A DNA stretch of 64,000 bases. It comes from Candidatus Gastranaerophilales bacterium (GTDB lineage: Bacteria; Cyanobacteriota; Vampirovibrionia; Gastranaerophilales; Gastranaerophilaceae). A model generated the notes under the pieces. The model saw only the letters and a program-made list of their open reading frames with translations, did not search any database and was not told the DNA's origin. Each line of letters begins with the position of its first letter. Position 1 is the first letter of the stretch. Shown here piece after piece: positions 41,003 to 51,050 of this stretch. The stretch covers positions 1-64,000 of the forward strand of contig CALUYY010000007.1 in the NCBI GenBank assembly GCA_944325155.1, in the 5' to 3' direction. The translations under genes were made by a program, and so were the position numbers.

Positions 41003-44000
41003 TTATTCAATTCTTTTAAAATTCTGTCCAGTGAAGCTTTTTTGGATAAATCCCATTCTCTTTTGGTTAATCTTATAACTTTAAAACCGCACCTTTCCAA
41101 CAGCGATTGTTTTTTCATGTTTGAATATTTGGAAGATATTTTATCGATAACGCCGTCAAGTTCAATTACCGTTTTATCAATTACCAAATCGGCATTAACG
41201 CCCCCGATTTCCAATCCGGATAAGATTTTTTTATCCGGTATAACAGCGGTTAATTCACCCCAGACTTCTTTTTCAAAGTCATTTTTGAATTGAATTTTAT
41301 CTTTTGTTTCAAAAGCTTTTTTAGCGTTTTGCACATATTCGACATAATCTCTTAAAAGCCCTTCGGGAATTGTGTTGGGCGCTTTTGATAAAAAGTTTAT
41401 GATTTTTTTTCTTGCTCTTGTAATTGCAACGTTAAAGAGATTGGGTTTTTGCAAAAACGTTAAAGACTGTGAGCGGGAATTATCCGCAATTGCCCATGAC
41501 ATAAGCATAATGTCTTTTTCATCGCCCTGAAACGTGTGGGCGGTTCCTATTTCGATTGAATGTTTTTGTATTGTTTCAAGCGAAAACATCTGCAATACAT
41601 CTTTTTTAATTAAATCAACCTGACCTCTGAAGGGCGATAAAATTCCTATTGAAGTCGGATTATCGGGATTTTTTTCTTCGTCTTCCGATATAATATCACG
41701 CATTTTTTTAATAACGGCTTCGGCTTCAATTGTGTTTCTTGTTATATCGATATCAACTTTGCCGTCGGGCACCACTATGAGTTCAACGGGGCAATAGTTT
41801 TCGGGCGTCATTTTCATTACTTTAATTCTTCCGCCGTAAAATTCTTTGCTTGAAAATTCGATAACGGGGCGCGGGCTTCTGAAATGTTCGTCCAACAATA
41901 CGGGCGTTGTTGAATAATAATTTGCCAAATCGAACATTGAATTTGTTCTGAAGCGCCACATTAACTGATATTTATCATCAATATTATACTGGTTTAAAAA
42001 CGATTGTTCTTTTGCTTTTTCCAAAAACGATAAATGCGGAAGCTGTTTATCATCACCCACAATAACCGCTTTTTTGGCACGGTATAAAATCGGAAAACAG
42101 CTTGCTATGTCGCACTGGCTTGCTTCATCTATTATAACAACGTCAAATAGCGCAGGTTTTAAGGGAAGCGAATTTGAAATTGCATAAGTTGTTGTGCACC
42201 AGCAGGGAAACGCATTTAAAAGCGGTTTAAAATCTTCGTTTTCAAGCAGACGGTTTTGAAGCATTGCTTTTTTGCTTACAAGAGATTTTGAATGAATCAT
42301 TAATCTTCTTCTTTTGTTTTGATCCGACAAAAGCTCTTTTAAGGCGGTTCTTCTTTTATTTCTTAAAATTTCGACCGCAAGTTTTTTTTGTTTTCCTTTC
42401 AGAAGTTTAATTTTATTTAAAAGCTGGTGAAGATTGCCCGTTGCCATTATTTCATCTTCAATTTCTCTTGCTTTTGCGCTTAATTTTTCAATATCAAGTT
42501 CAATATCAAGCCTCTGTGCCAAGTCTTGCACTTTGAAAGCTTTTTTTAAGTTAAGAATTTTTTTGATTTTTCTTAAATTTAAAAAGATTAAAATTTTAGT
42601 GATGAAATTTGTATTTTTATTTAAATTGTTTTTTAATTTTTCAAGCGATTTTTTTAAAGTTTCGATTTCTTTTGTCGTAAGTTCATTTTTTACGTATCTT
42701 AATTCGCCGATTGAACCTTCGGATTGTTTTATTTCGATGTCTGCTTCTTCATATTTTTCTTCAAGACGGATGATTTTTTCACATAAATTTTCAAGACGTT
42801 TAATTTCATCCAGAAGTTCTTTCATATCTTTGGTATCAACCAAAATCGAATCCATGTAATCGTCCGTATTTAATTCAACTTTGTTTGATAATAAATCTTC
42901 CAATTGAAAACAAAGTTGTTTTTGATAATTGGCTCTCCCCGCCCGAAGCGCAAGATAGGGCGCATCCATTTCATTTAATCTTTCCGCAACGACATCAACC
43001 GCTTTATCCATGCGTGAAGCCACAAGAACGGTTTTATTGTTTGCGATTAGGTGGGAAACAAGGTTTACTATTGTCTGGCTTTTGCCGGTTCCCGGAGGTC
43101 CGTATACTGCAAGAAAGTCATTGTTTTCAATTTTTCTTATTACATCTTCCTGCGAATCGCTTAATGAAAGCGGAGTTACGGGAAAGAAATCCGTTTTTAT
43201 GTTTTCTTTTACTTTTAAGTCTTTTTTTGTCTGGTTATTATATTCATCCAAAATCGTTCCCAGAGCCGTTTCTTTTATAATGCCTGCGGGCTTTTCCGAT
43301 ATTTGGGTTAATTCATGCAAAACGCCTGCCGTTACCGTCGGGCGCTTTGTTAAAATGACGGATTGAAGTCTTTTTAAAATTAATTTATCAAGGTTTACTT
43401 TAGGTTTTTGTTTTATAACGTCAATTGAATCCAATTCGTCAAAATTAAATTCATCAAGGCTTTCAATCGTATTTGAATAAAAGTCTTCATCGGTTTGGTG
43501 CAATTGTTCATTTGCCAGTCCCGTTGTTTCGATTTCAACATCGGGGATTAGAGATTTTAAGGTCGATAAAAATATTTCAAGCTTTTCTTCATTCAAAGGT
43601 AATTCGGGCACAACGTCAATTAACCCTTGAAGCATTGCATCAATTTCATCTTCATCATCTTTTCTCATTAACTGTGCAAGAGCACCGGTGTTTAGAGATA
43701 AGGTTTCTTCCTGAATTAATAATTTTAAATTTTTCCCTTCACGCTCTATTTTGCAGGGAGAATATAAAATAGGCGTTAAAAATTCATTATTCTTTTTTGC
43801 TCTGCCGTTTTTTCCGATTAAGAAAAGGTAGCCGTATAAAAGATATTTTTCTTTTTGGCTTACTTCGGCCTGAATCATAAGCTCCGTTAAATAAGGGTTT
43901 TCGCCGCTTATTATAAGAGGCTTGTCATAGTTTGAAAAAAGTTCTTCTTCTCCTTCCAAAAAAACCCATTTGTTTTCTTTATCGCCTTTAAGGTTTCTGA

Positions 44001-44112
44001 ACGTTGAGCTTTGAACTTCTTCTCTTATACAATCATGCAGATATTGGGAAATTCTTTTGATAAAATTTCCCATAAAAACTTTGTTGACGGCTTTCGGTAT
44101 TGTTTCTAGCAT
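40999..44112 (-). CDS. SF1 (UPF1/DNA2-like) helicase fused to a Vsr/DUF559-like nuclease
   Basis: In 1037 residues: an unrecognised N-terminal region (1-310), Walker A YGPPGTGKSQTIVNLVSHL (about 340), a coiled-coil insertion (about 420-600), Walker B FDVVIIDEASQCD, motif III VGDDKQLPH, and the C-terminal helicase motifs TAHTFQGDEKDI and NVAITRARKK. The last about 100 residues look like a restriction-endonuclease fold of the Vsr/DUF559 type: NADLVIDKTVIELDGVIDK, then LLERCGFKVIRLT. Such fusions occur in phage or plasmid defence and in DNA repair. It stands alone with no defence partner. TATAAT (44120-44125) ends seven bases before the ATG and no ribosome site is seen, so the mRNA is probably leaderless. 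Confidence 0.85.
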   Translation of the reverse strand: MLETIPKAVNKVFMGNFIKRISQYLHDCIREEVQSSTFRNLKGDKENKWVFLEGEEELFSNYDKPLIISGENPYLTELMIQAEVSQKEKYLLYGYLFLIGKNGRAKKNNEFLTPILYSPCKIEREGKNLKLLIQEETLSLNTGALAQLMRKDDEDEIDAMLQGLIDVVPELPLNEEKLEIFLSTLKSLIPDVEIETTGLANEQLHQTDEDFYSNTIESLDEFNFDELDSIDVIKQKPKVNLDKLILKRLQSVILTKRPTVTAGVLHELTQISEKPAGIIKETALGTILDEYNNQTKKDLKVKENIKTDFFPVTPLSLSDSQEDVIRKIENNDFLAVYGPPGTGKSQTIVNLVSHLIANNKTVLVASRMDKAVDVVAERLNEMDAPYLALRAGRANYQKQLCFQLEDLLSNKVELNTDDYMDSILVDTKDMKELLDEIKRLENLCEKIIRLEEKYEEADIEIKQSEGSIGELRYVKNELTTKEIETLKKSLEKLKNNLNKNTNFITKILIFLNLRKIKKILNLKKAFKVQDLAQRLDIELDIEKLSAKAREIEDEIMATGNLHQLLNKIKLLKGKQKKLAVEILRNKRRTALKELLSDQNKRRRLMIHSKSLVSKKAMLQNRLLENEDFKPLLNAFPCWCTTTYAISNSLPLKPALFDVVIIDEASQCDIASCFPILYRAKKAVIVGDDKQLPHLSFLEKAKEQSFLNQYNIDDKYQLMWRFRTNSMFDLANYYSTTPVLLDEHFRSPRPVIEFSSKEFYGGRIKVMKMTPENYCPVELIVVPDGKVDIDITRNTIEAEAVIKKMRDIISEDEEKNPDNPTSIGILSPFRGQVDLIKKDVLQMFSLETIQKHSIEIGTAHTFQGDEKDIMLMSWAIADNSRSQSLTFLQKPNLFNVAITRARKKIINFLSKAPNTIPEGLLRDYVEYVQNAKKAFETKDKIQFKNDFEKEVWGELTAVIPDKKILSGLEIGGVNADLVIDKTVIELDGVIDKISSKYSNMKKQSLLERCGFKVIRLTKREWDLSKKASLDRILKELNN

Positions 44113-44164
44113 AAGTATAATTATACTCTCAATGGTTTTTAATTGCGCTCAACCAAATGATTGA

Positions 44165-45886
44165 TTAATCACAAAGAAGTTTATCTGCCAGCGGCGAAAT
44201 AACGGTTCCGTTCAGCGTTTTATTTACTTCTTTTAATTTGTTTGCAATAATTTCCATTTCATCTGTCCAGACAAAATTTTCTTTAACGTATTTTTCGCCT
44301 TCAAGAAAGCTTTTTGACATCTGGACTCTTATAATCGTATTTAACATTTTTTTGGCCGCAGGAACAACTTTATCAATGTTGACAAAGATTTTATTTTCTT
44401 TTGTAAGATTGTATGCGCCTTCCTTAAAAAGAAAGTAATTCTGCATAACGGTTCTTACCCTGTGGGCTTGTGAAAATTCGGGTTTTGATTTTAAGAAACA
44501 ATCGGCAACAAAAGTTACTATAATTTGCGTTCTTTGTTCTTTTGTGTAATATCCCAGTTCCTTTAACAAGTCAACAAAAGCAAGCGATGCCATATCGGCT
44601 TTATTTTCTTCAATTATGCTTGTATATTTTCCGAGCGCTTCCGTTCCTTTGTTGGGGCCTAATGAATGAGCGTTTTCATGGCCTATCGTAAACCAGTGGT
44701 CGGCTTCGTCAAGATAGTATTTATGCTGTGATTTATCAAGCGTTGCGTCAAGTCTTTTTTGAAGTTTAACGGGGTCAAGCGTTCTTATTTGTCTGTGGTA
44801 AACGTTTCTTCTTCCGCCCCCCATTTTAATTGATAATTTATCGTTATTCGGAAGATTTTCGGCTAAGGTTATTCCCCCCCTGAATTCGCCGACGTTTCCC
44901 GTTATTGCAACCAAATCAACGTCAACCATTGTTTGTTTGTTGTCGTTATGCCCTATATTTTGCTCGTATTCATCCTTATATGGCATATTTGAAGCTAAAA
45001 TCGGAAGATAGTCTTTTATTTTTAAAAGTGCTTCCGTTCCTTTTTTGTTTATTATTCCGACTCTGCCTCCCAGAAAATCTTTTGATACGGGTTCAATTTC
45101 ATATTTTTTCAACAATTTATGAAGTTCATCATTTTCATAAACCGTTTCTGTCATCTCATCCTGATAATTTTCTCTTGTTATTGTAAATTCTAAGGGAGTA
45201 TCCTGTAATTGAGCCCATTTTATATCCGCATAAGCGTCTAAAACGGGATCCGCTTTTTTAAGGGCTTCGGCCTGTAATTTTAAGTATTCGTTAAAATCTT
45301 TGTCGGTTGAAACTTCGCTTGCAAGGATTAATTCTTCCGCCATTAAGGCAAAATCATCTTTAAAATAGTCGATATAATCAATTGCGGTTAATTCATTATC
45401 TTTTCTTTCGATAACGCTTCTTTGGTTTAAGATTTTTTTAACTTCGTCAATTTTATTTTCATTAAGCATTTTAATTAAAATTTTATGAAATTCTTCAACG
45501 GTTAAATCTTCGGGGTAGAGACCCTTTTGGGGAAGTTCTTTTATGTTTTTTGCCAGACTTATTTTGTTGCTTTCGGTATCAATTGCGCAAATTCCTTTTT
45601 GTGCGTCGTATAGAATTTTTGTTAATTTTGCTTCTTTGTTTCCTTTTTTAATTTCGTCTTCAAGCCAGTTTTTAAAAGGAATATTTTCTCTGTTATCCAA
45701 AATCGTATTTATTTTTTCCAAAATATATGCCGCTTTTACAAGATGTTTCAGGGCAATTTTATCGTTATTGTCCAATTCAAGATATTCTTTTGAATTTTCG
45801 GATAACATCTTTTTTTCGGTTAAATATTCTTTATTTGTTCTTTTTTCAAGTTCTTCCAAACTTAAATTTAATTCAAAATTTGTCAT
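44165..45886 (-). CDS. M49-like zinc metallopeptidase
   Basis: The 573-residue cytosolic protein has WFTIGHENAHSLGP, an HExxH motif, and about 20 residues later IIEENKADMASLAF, giving the ExxxAD-type third ligand. This arrangement fits dipeptidyl-peptidase III / M49-type peptidases, although classical DPP III has HExxxH. DVDLVAITGNVGEFRGGITL upstream also fits that group. It likely trims short peptides or cleaves another hydrolysable substrate. AAAGGA precedes the ATG; it lies 12 bp after hisH in the same leftward run. Confidence 0.72.
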   Translation of the reverse strand: MTNFELNLSLEELEKRTNKEYLTEKKMLSENSKEYLELDNNDKIALKHLVKAAYILEKINTILDNRENIPFKNWLEDEIKKGNKEAKLTKILYDAQKGICAIDTESNKISLAKNIKELPQKGLYPEDLTVEEFHKILIKMLNENKIDEVKKILNQRSVIERKDNELTAIDYIDYFKDDFALMAEELILASEVSTDKDFNEYLKLQAEALKKADPVLDAYADIKWAQLQDTPLEFTITRENYQDEMTETVYENDELHKLLKKYEIEPVSKDFLGGRVGIINKKGTEALLKIKDYLPILASNMPYKDEYEQNIGHNDNKQTMVDVDLVAITGNVGEFRGGITLAENLPNNDKLSIKMGGGRRNVYHRQIRTLDPVKLQKRLDATLDKSQHKYYLDEADHWFTIGHENAHSLGPNKGTEALGKYTSIIEENKADMASLAFVDLLKELGYYTKEQRTQIIVTFVADCFLKSKPEFSQAHRVRTVMQNYFLFKEGAYNLTKENKIFVNIDKVVPAAKKMLNTIIRVQMSKSFLEGEKYVKENFVWTDEMEIIANKLKEVNKTLNGTVISPLADKLLCD

Positions 45887-45898
45887 CGTTTATTCCTT

Positions 45899-46510
45899 TT
45901 ATTTTTGAAGCCACTTTTTAAAGAAATTCATTCCCGCATTTGAACTTTTTTCCGGGTGAAACTGGACTGCCGTTATATTTTTATATTGTACGCTTGATGT
46001 ATAATCAATGTGATAATTTCCGTATGAACTTATTATATCTTTATTTTCGGGTGATACATAATAAGAATTTACAAAATAAAAATATTCATTATCCAAAAGA
46101 GTATTATTTTTTGTTGTTTTAATTTCCGCCCAGCCTATCTGCGGGGTTTTGCCTTTTTTAAATTTTAAGACTTCGCCTTTGAATATCTTAAGCCCTTCAA
46201 TATTCGGCGCTTCTTCCGATTTTTCAAACAAAACCTGAAGCCCGAGGCAAATGCCCAAAAATTCTTTTTTCCCCGCACAGAGGTCTTGAATAAATGATAT
46301 CATATCTTTTGATTTTAATTTATTCATCGCCTGTTCAAAGTGCCCCTGCCCGGGGAAAATAATTTTATCCGAGTTTTTGATTTTTTCTTTATCGGGCGTT
46401 ATTAGATAATTACAGCCCAAATGTTCGAGCATATTTGCAATGCTTTTAACGTTTCCCGCTTCATAATCTATTATTGCGATTTTTTGTTTATTAATATTGG
46501 AATCCGTCAA
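45899..46510 (-). CDS. hisH: Imidazole glycerol phosphate synthase glutaminase subunit (HisH)
   Basis: The class I glutamine amidotransferase has the nucleophile Cys in GICLGLQVLF and the His/Glu pair in VQFHPEKSSN. IAIIDYEAGNVKSIANMLEHLG and IIFPGQGHFEQAM are characteristic of HisH. It supplies ammonia to HisF in histidine and purine metabolism. HisF is not nearby. No ATG is available at the front; the start is TTG at 46510, overlapping the aminotransferase end by 20 bp. HisH paralogues also serve sugar amidation, so the pathway is not certain. Confidence 0.87.
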   Translation of the reverse strand: MTDSNINKQKIAIIDYEAGNVKSIANMLEHLGCNYLITPDKEKIKNSDKIIFPGQGHFEQAMNKLKSKDMISFIQDLCAGKKEFLGICLGLQVLFEKSEEAPNIEGLKIFKGEVLKFKKGKTPQIGWAEIKTTKNNTLLDNEYFYFVNSYYVSPENKDIISSYGNYHIDYTSSVQYKNITAVQFHPEKSSNAGMNFFKKWLQK

Positions 46511-47747
46511 TTTTCATTCTTTCAATTACGGTATCGAGATTTTCTTCCGATGTTGTTACCGATATTCTTACATAACCTTTGCCTAAATCGCCGAAGGCAA
46601 TCCCCGGGACCACAACAACGCCCGATTTTTCAAGAAGGTCATCGGCAAATTTTTTGGAGTCGCCGTTGTATCTTTCGGGGATTTTTACCCATAGATAAAA
46701 TGCGGCTTTGGGCATTTTGACGTTGTATCCGAGTTCGTTTAACCCGTTAACGAATTTTTGGATTTTATGTTTGAATTTTTCGTTCGCTTCTTTTATGTAT
46801 TCATCGCCTTCCGTTGAGTCAAGCAGCTTTGCGCCGGTTAATTGGAGCGCTTTAAAAATGCCCGTATCAATTGAGGATTTTAATTTGCCAAACATTGAAA
46901 CGACGGTTGAATTTCCGCAAACAAAACCCAATCTCCAGCCCGTCATAGCGTAGGGTTTTGAGAAGCTGTGAAATTCAACGGCAATATCTTTTGCGCCCTT
47001 GCATTCAAGAATGCTGTGGGGTTTATCCTTTTCATCAAAATAAATTTCACAGTAAGCGTTATCAGAGATAAGAATAATATTATGTTTTAAGCAAAAATCA
47101 ACGCAATGCTGCATATATTCTAAAGTACAGGTGGCGCCGAGAGGGTTATTGGGGTAATTTATAATCAGCGCTTTTATTTTATCGGGGTTATAGCCTTTTT
47201 TAACAAGCTTGTCGTATTCTTCATCCAAATTCGGCTGATAGTTATTTTCTTCCATGAGGCTTATACCGTAGCATAAACCCCCCGACACTTTTACCATTTC
47301 TTTGTATGAGGCATACCCCGGATTCGGGCACAAGATTATATCTTTTTCTTTTTCAATTGTTGTCGGGTTGCACAAACCTCTTATCAGGTTTGCAATACCT
47401 TCTTTTGAACCTATGAGAGAAAAAATTTCATCTTTCGGGCAAACATCAACGTTAAATCTTTTTTTCATTCTTCTTGCAACCGCTTCAAGGAAATATTTTT
47501 CGCCTTTGGGGGTTGAATATGTATGAATGGAAGGATCGTCCAAAACACTTTTTAAAGTGTCAATTGCAAATTCGGGCACCATATCAACGGGAGCCCCCAT
47601 AGACATTGCAATCGGTTTTCTTTCTTTTTTGATTAATTCATCCGTTAATTCCAATTGTCTTTGTTTAATTTGAAACATAATATAAGTTTCAAGATTTTGT
47701 ATATAGTCGTTAAATTTTGCTTTTAATTTTAAATTTTCTTGTGCCAT
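46491..47747 (-). CDS. Class I/II PLP aminotransferase (LL-diaminopimelate aminotransferase-like)
   Basis: The 418-residue fold-type I enzyme has the PLP lysine in FHSFSKPYAMTGWRLGFVCG, the Asn/Asp/Tyr pocket in INYPNNPLGATC and ISDNAYCEIYFDE, and the carboxylate Arg in YVRISVTTSEEN. Extra N-terminal length and GSKEGIANLIRGLCNP resemble DapL-type enzymes, which make LL-DAP for lysine and peptidoglycan. Aspartate or alanine aminotransferase cannot be excluded. AAGGAATTAAAAA precedes the ATG. It lies 18 bp after the phosphohexomutase stop. Confidence 0.85.
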   Translation of the reverse strand: MAQENLKLKAKFNDYIQNLETYIMFQIKQRQLELTDELIKKERKPIAMSMGAPVDMVPEFAIDTLKSVLDDPSIHTYSTPKGEKYFLEAVARRMKKRFNVDVCPKDEIFSLIGSKEGIANLIRGLCNPTTIEKEKDIILCPNPGYASYKEMVKVSGGLCYGISLMEENNYQPNLDEEYDKLVKKGYNPDKIKALIINYPNNPLGATCTLEYMQHCVDFCLKHNIILISDNAYCEIYFDEKDKPHSILECKGAKDIAVEFHSFSKPYAMTGWRLGFVCGNSTVVSMFGKLKSSIDTGIFKALQLTGAKLLDSTEGDEYIKEANEKFKHKIQKFVNGLNELGYNVKMPKAAFYLWVKIPERYNGDSKKFADDLLEKSGVVVVPGIAFGDLGKGYVRISVTTSEENLDTVIERMKIDGFQY

Positions 47748-47765
47748 TTTTTAATTCCTTATGTT

Positions 47766-49967
47766 TTAAAAATCGTAATCAGGTATAATAAACTGTCTTT
47801 CATCGGCGTCTTTAAGCGAATATTTTGAATAAATTTTATATGAAAGTTCTTTTGAATCGTTAACGAAATCTTTTGATAAATATTTTAAATACGTTTCGTT
47901 TAATTCACCCGAATAATTGCCTAAAGTTTTTGAATAAAGAGTTAGCAGTTCTTTATTTGACCCGCCTGCGTATGCTTTTGTTTTGGCGTCGGTGCCGGAG
48001 GGTCTTATTTCAATGAATTTGTCGTCAAAATCAAGATAAGTTCCGTCGCCGACGAATTTAACCGCAATAAGGTTTGAAAAATCAAGTTCTTTAAATGTTG
48101 AAGATAAAATTTCTTTAACATTTTCAAGAGTCAATTTATTTTCCAAAAGCCCGATTGCAAGCGCAAGATAAAAGACATCGTTTTTGGTTCTTTTTGCTTC
48201 GCCTTCAAGTTTTGCAAGCTTTAATTTATCAATATCGGGTTCCGATTCGTTATAGTATGCTATATCATCCCTTACATCGAATTTTGCAATGATATTGTTG
48301 TTTTTATAAACGTTTTCAAGGTGTTTATATAAAGGAACATCAATTGAAGCAATTAGCCCCGATGCTGCAATAATAGCTTCGGTTGCGCTTTTTTCGCGCA
48401 TAGACAGCGCTTTTCTTTTTGAATTTGATTCTATAATATCATTTGAACCTATAATCATTCCGCCCGATTCTTCGCCTCCGAATATCATTCTCGGGGAAGA
48501 GCCCAAATGAATTTCATTATTAAAGATATCGTTTATTATAATATCTTTAACTCCTTTTTCCATTTGATATTCGGTTTTTTTAACGACGCTTGCGATTTCT
48601 TTAAAGCCGACGGGGGTGTTTATAACTTCAACATTGTTATTTTTTGCCCATTCATCCCAGCTTTTTGAACTTGCGGTTGTTTTTACCATAAAGCGTTTGT
48701 GGTCGTTGAATTTGCCAGTTTTTTTAAGTTCTTCTTTAACAAAATCCATAATCATCAAAAATGCCTGATTGGCGGAGAAAATGCATAAAATTCTGTTTTC
48801 ATCCAGTTTTGTATAGTCAACGCCCGCTTCTTTTACTTCTTTTTCGTTTTTAATATCTTCAATTTGAACAACAGACAATCTGTCATGGTCGGGGTCCGTT
48901 ATTAATGAGACGGTGCCTTTGGGATAATTTTTTAATTTTTCTTCGTAGTGAAGAGAATCTATGACGGGAAAATATGTTTCACCTTTATCGTTTTTGGATG
49001 TTACCGTTATATCCAATGACCAATCATAGAATGAACCGTTTTTAATATCTTTTCCGATTGAATGGAAGAAGGGGTCTTCTTCAACGTTCAGCCATGTGTA
49101 TGTTTTATCAATGTTTAATTTTGACAAAATTTTGTTTAACGTGCGGTAAGCTGCACCTCCGACGGAATCAATCACGATTTTTTTATCAAAATTTCTTATT
49201 TTATTTAATATATTATCAAGCGCAACGGTGGATTTTAAATATTCAACGTATAAATCAATTCCGTTGTTGATTTTATCCATATATTTTTCATCAATTAAAG
49301 AATCATTACTTGCCGAGAATTCAATTTTATAGAAGCCTTTTTCATTGACTTCATTTAAAATTTCTTCCATTTTATTTACAAATTCCATGCTCTCATCCGG
49401 CAAAAACTGGGAGCCTTGGTTGTTTAAGTCTTTTGTGGCGTTTTTAACCGAGATGCCGTGGGAGCTTGTAATATATTCTGCCCCGACCAAATCCAATTTA
49501 AATGCCAGAAACGAAGCAAGCCAGATGGGGATTGTTTCTCTGTTTTTGGGAACAAGAGTTTTAATTCCCGCATTTGCCTGTATTCTTGCGATTAAATCAA
49601 GATAAATTTTTGAATTGTATCTTACTTCACAGCCTGCCAATTTTGTGAGTTTTTTATCTTTGTATTTTTCTTTTAAAACAAGCGCTTTAGCGAGTGTCGC
49701 AAGAGTAATTCCTATTGTGTTAATCGGAAATCTTGTATCATGCGGATATAAGATGTTTTGAGGGCCTCTGATACCTGCCGTTGAAACAAGCGCCTCTTTT
49801 TTGTAGTTTTCAAACCAGCTTTTTAAATTTAATTTTTCCGCCAGTTCTTTTGTTAAAATAAATTCAATTTTATCTTTGCTTGTATAGTTAAAAACTTTGT
49901 CATTTTTTATATAATCGGGAGTATTTTTTTCAACTCCGTCTTTTAATAATTGCTCCAAACTGTTCAA
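47766..49967 (-). CDS. Phosphohexomutase (phosphoglucomutase/phosphomannomutase superfamily), long form
   Basis: The alpha-D-phosphohexomutase domains are in order: TAGIRG opening, phosphoserine loop YITSSHGISVKN, metal loop TDPDHDRLS, sugar loop FGGEESGGMI and phosphate loop IRPSGTDAKTKAY. The first two loops deviate from the usual TASHNP and DGDGDR. At 733 residues it is longer than most family members. It interconverts hexose 1- and 6-phosphates. I start at TTG 49967 because GGAG lies nine bases upstream; a TTG at 50009 lies within the promoter (TATAAT just downstream of it) and is rejected. Confidence 0.85.
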   Translation of the reverse strand: MNSLEQLLKDGVEKNTPDYIKNDKVFNYTSKDKIEFILTKELAEKLNLKSWFENYKKEALVSTAGIRGPQNILYPHDTRFPINTIGITLATLAKALVLKEKYKDKKLTKLAGCEVRYNSKIYLDLIARIQANAGIKTLVPKNRETIPIWLASFLAFKLDLVGAEYITSSHGISVKNATKDLNNQGSQFLPDESMEFVNKMEEILNEVNEKGFYKIEFSASNDSLIDEKYMDKINNGIDLYVEYLKSTVALDNILNKIRNFDKKIVIDSVGGAAYRTLNKILSKLNIDKTYTWLNVEEDPFFHSIGKDIKNGSFYDWSLDITVTSKNDKGETYFPVIDSLHYEEKLKNYPKGTVSLITDPDHDRLSVVQIEDIKNEKEVKEAGVDYTKLDENRILCIFSANQAFLMIMDFVKEELKKTGKFNDHKRFMVKTTASSKSWDEWAKNNNVEVINTPVGFKEIASVVKKTEYQMEKGVKDIIINDIFNNEIHLGSSPRMIFGGEESGGMIIGSNDIIESNSKRKALSMREKSATEAIIAASGLIASIDVPLYKHLENVYKNNNIIAKFDVRDDIAYYNESEPDIDKLKLAKLEGEAKRTKNDVFYLALAIGLLENKLTLENVKEILSSTFKELDFSNLIAVKFVGDGTYLDFDDKFIEIRPSGTDAKTKAYAGGSNKELLTLYSKTLGNYSGELNETYLKYLSKDFVNDSKELSYKIYSKYSLKDADERQFIIPDYDF

Positions 49968-50092
49968 AATGTTAACTCCATTATATTTACGGGTGTAATT
50001 ATACCACAAATATAAAACCCTTATACAAACACTGTATTTTATTTGCTTTTTATGATAAAGTTCATATGGAAAGGTAGAAATTTGGAGTTTTT

Positions 50093-51049
50093 ATGTCTTC
50101 CTGCAAGCTTGCAATCGTTATTCCCTGTTACAACGAAGAAGAGTCTTTGCCTGTATGTCTGAAAGCTGTTTGGAATCAGATAAATTCTTTAATTGATAAT
50201 AATAAAATTTCAGATGACAGCTTCATTTTTTTAATTGATGACGGCTCAACGGATAAAACCTGGGAGCTGATGGAAAAAGCCCATGAATTATCCGGCGGCA
50301 AAGTTAAGGCAATTAAATTTACAAGAAATTTCGGAAACCAAAACGCTATTTTTGCGGGACTTAAAGCAATGAAACATTTTAATGTCGATGCGGCGATTAC
50401 GATTGATGCGGACCTGCAGCAGGATGAAACCAAGATTGAAGAATTTGTCGAAAAATATAAAGAAGGATACGATATCGTTGCGGGCGTCAGGGAAAATAAC
50501 GACGAATATACCTTTTGTAAGAAAATTACATCGGAGCTTTTTTATAAGTTAATTAACTGGCTCGGCGTTAAAATTAAGCCCAATCACTCCGAATTCAGGC
50601 TTATAAGTTCACGAGCATTGAATATGATTGATATGTACAGGGAGAATAATCTTTTTTTAAGGGGGCTGTTCTATGAATTGGGTTTAAAGACAGCCTATGT
50701 TAACTATGAAATAAAAGAAAGAGAATTCGGAAAATCCAAATTTTCAATCTCAAAATTAATAAAGCTCGCTTCAACGGGCATTGTTTCATACAGCACAAAA
50801 CCTTTAAGAATAATATTTTTTCTGGGGCTTATTGTTGCCATTATAAGTTTTTTAATGTGGGTTGTAACAATTTTTGTTGAAGTAATTTTAAATCATGATA
50901 TAAGGGCGATTGAGCCTTTTGAAATTTGGGAATCTTTTATATCGGGCGTGCAGATTTTATCTATCGGCATAATAGGCGAATATATAGGACAAATTTTAAT
51001 TGAAGTAAAAGACAGGCCCCGTTTTTTAATTGATAAAAAGCTTTTTTAA
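50093..51049 (+). CDS. Family 2 glycosyltransferase, polyprenyl-phosphate sugar type
   Basis: The 318-residue enzyme has an N-terminal GT2 domain with IVIPCYNEEESLPVCL, LIDDGSTDKTWELM, the metal motif TIDADLQQDE and KFTRNFGNQNAIFAGL. Two membrane helices lie at the C-terminus (about 240-262 and 283-300). This layout is that of GtrB/ArnC/DPM1-like enzymes that load a sugar onto undecaprenyl phosphate. GGAG precedes the ATG. It is divergent from the phosphohexomutase, which may feed the same sugar pathway. Confidence 0.9.
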   Translation: MSSCKLAIVIPCYNEEESLPVCLKAVWNQINSLIDNNKISDDSFIFLIDDGSTDKTWELMEKAHELSGGKVKAIKFTRNFGNQNAIFAGLKAMKHFNVDAAITIDADLQQDETKIEEFVEKYKEGYDIVAGVRENNDEYTFCKKITSELFYKLINWLGVKIKPNHSEFRLISSRALNMIDMYRENNLFLRGLFYELGLKTAYVNYEIKEREFGKSKFSISKLIKLASTGIVSYSTKPLRIIFFLGLIVAIISFLMWVVTIFVEVILNHDIRAIEPFEIWESFISGVQILSIGIIGEYIGQILIEVKDRPRFLIDKKLF

Positions 51050-51050
51050 A

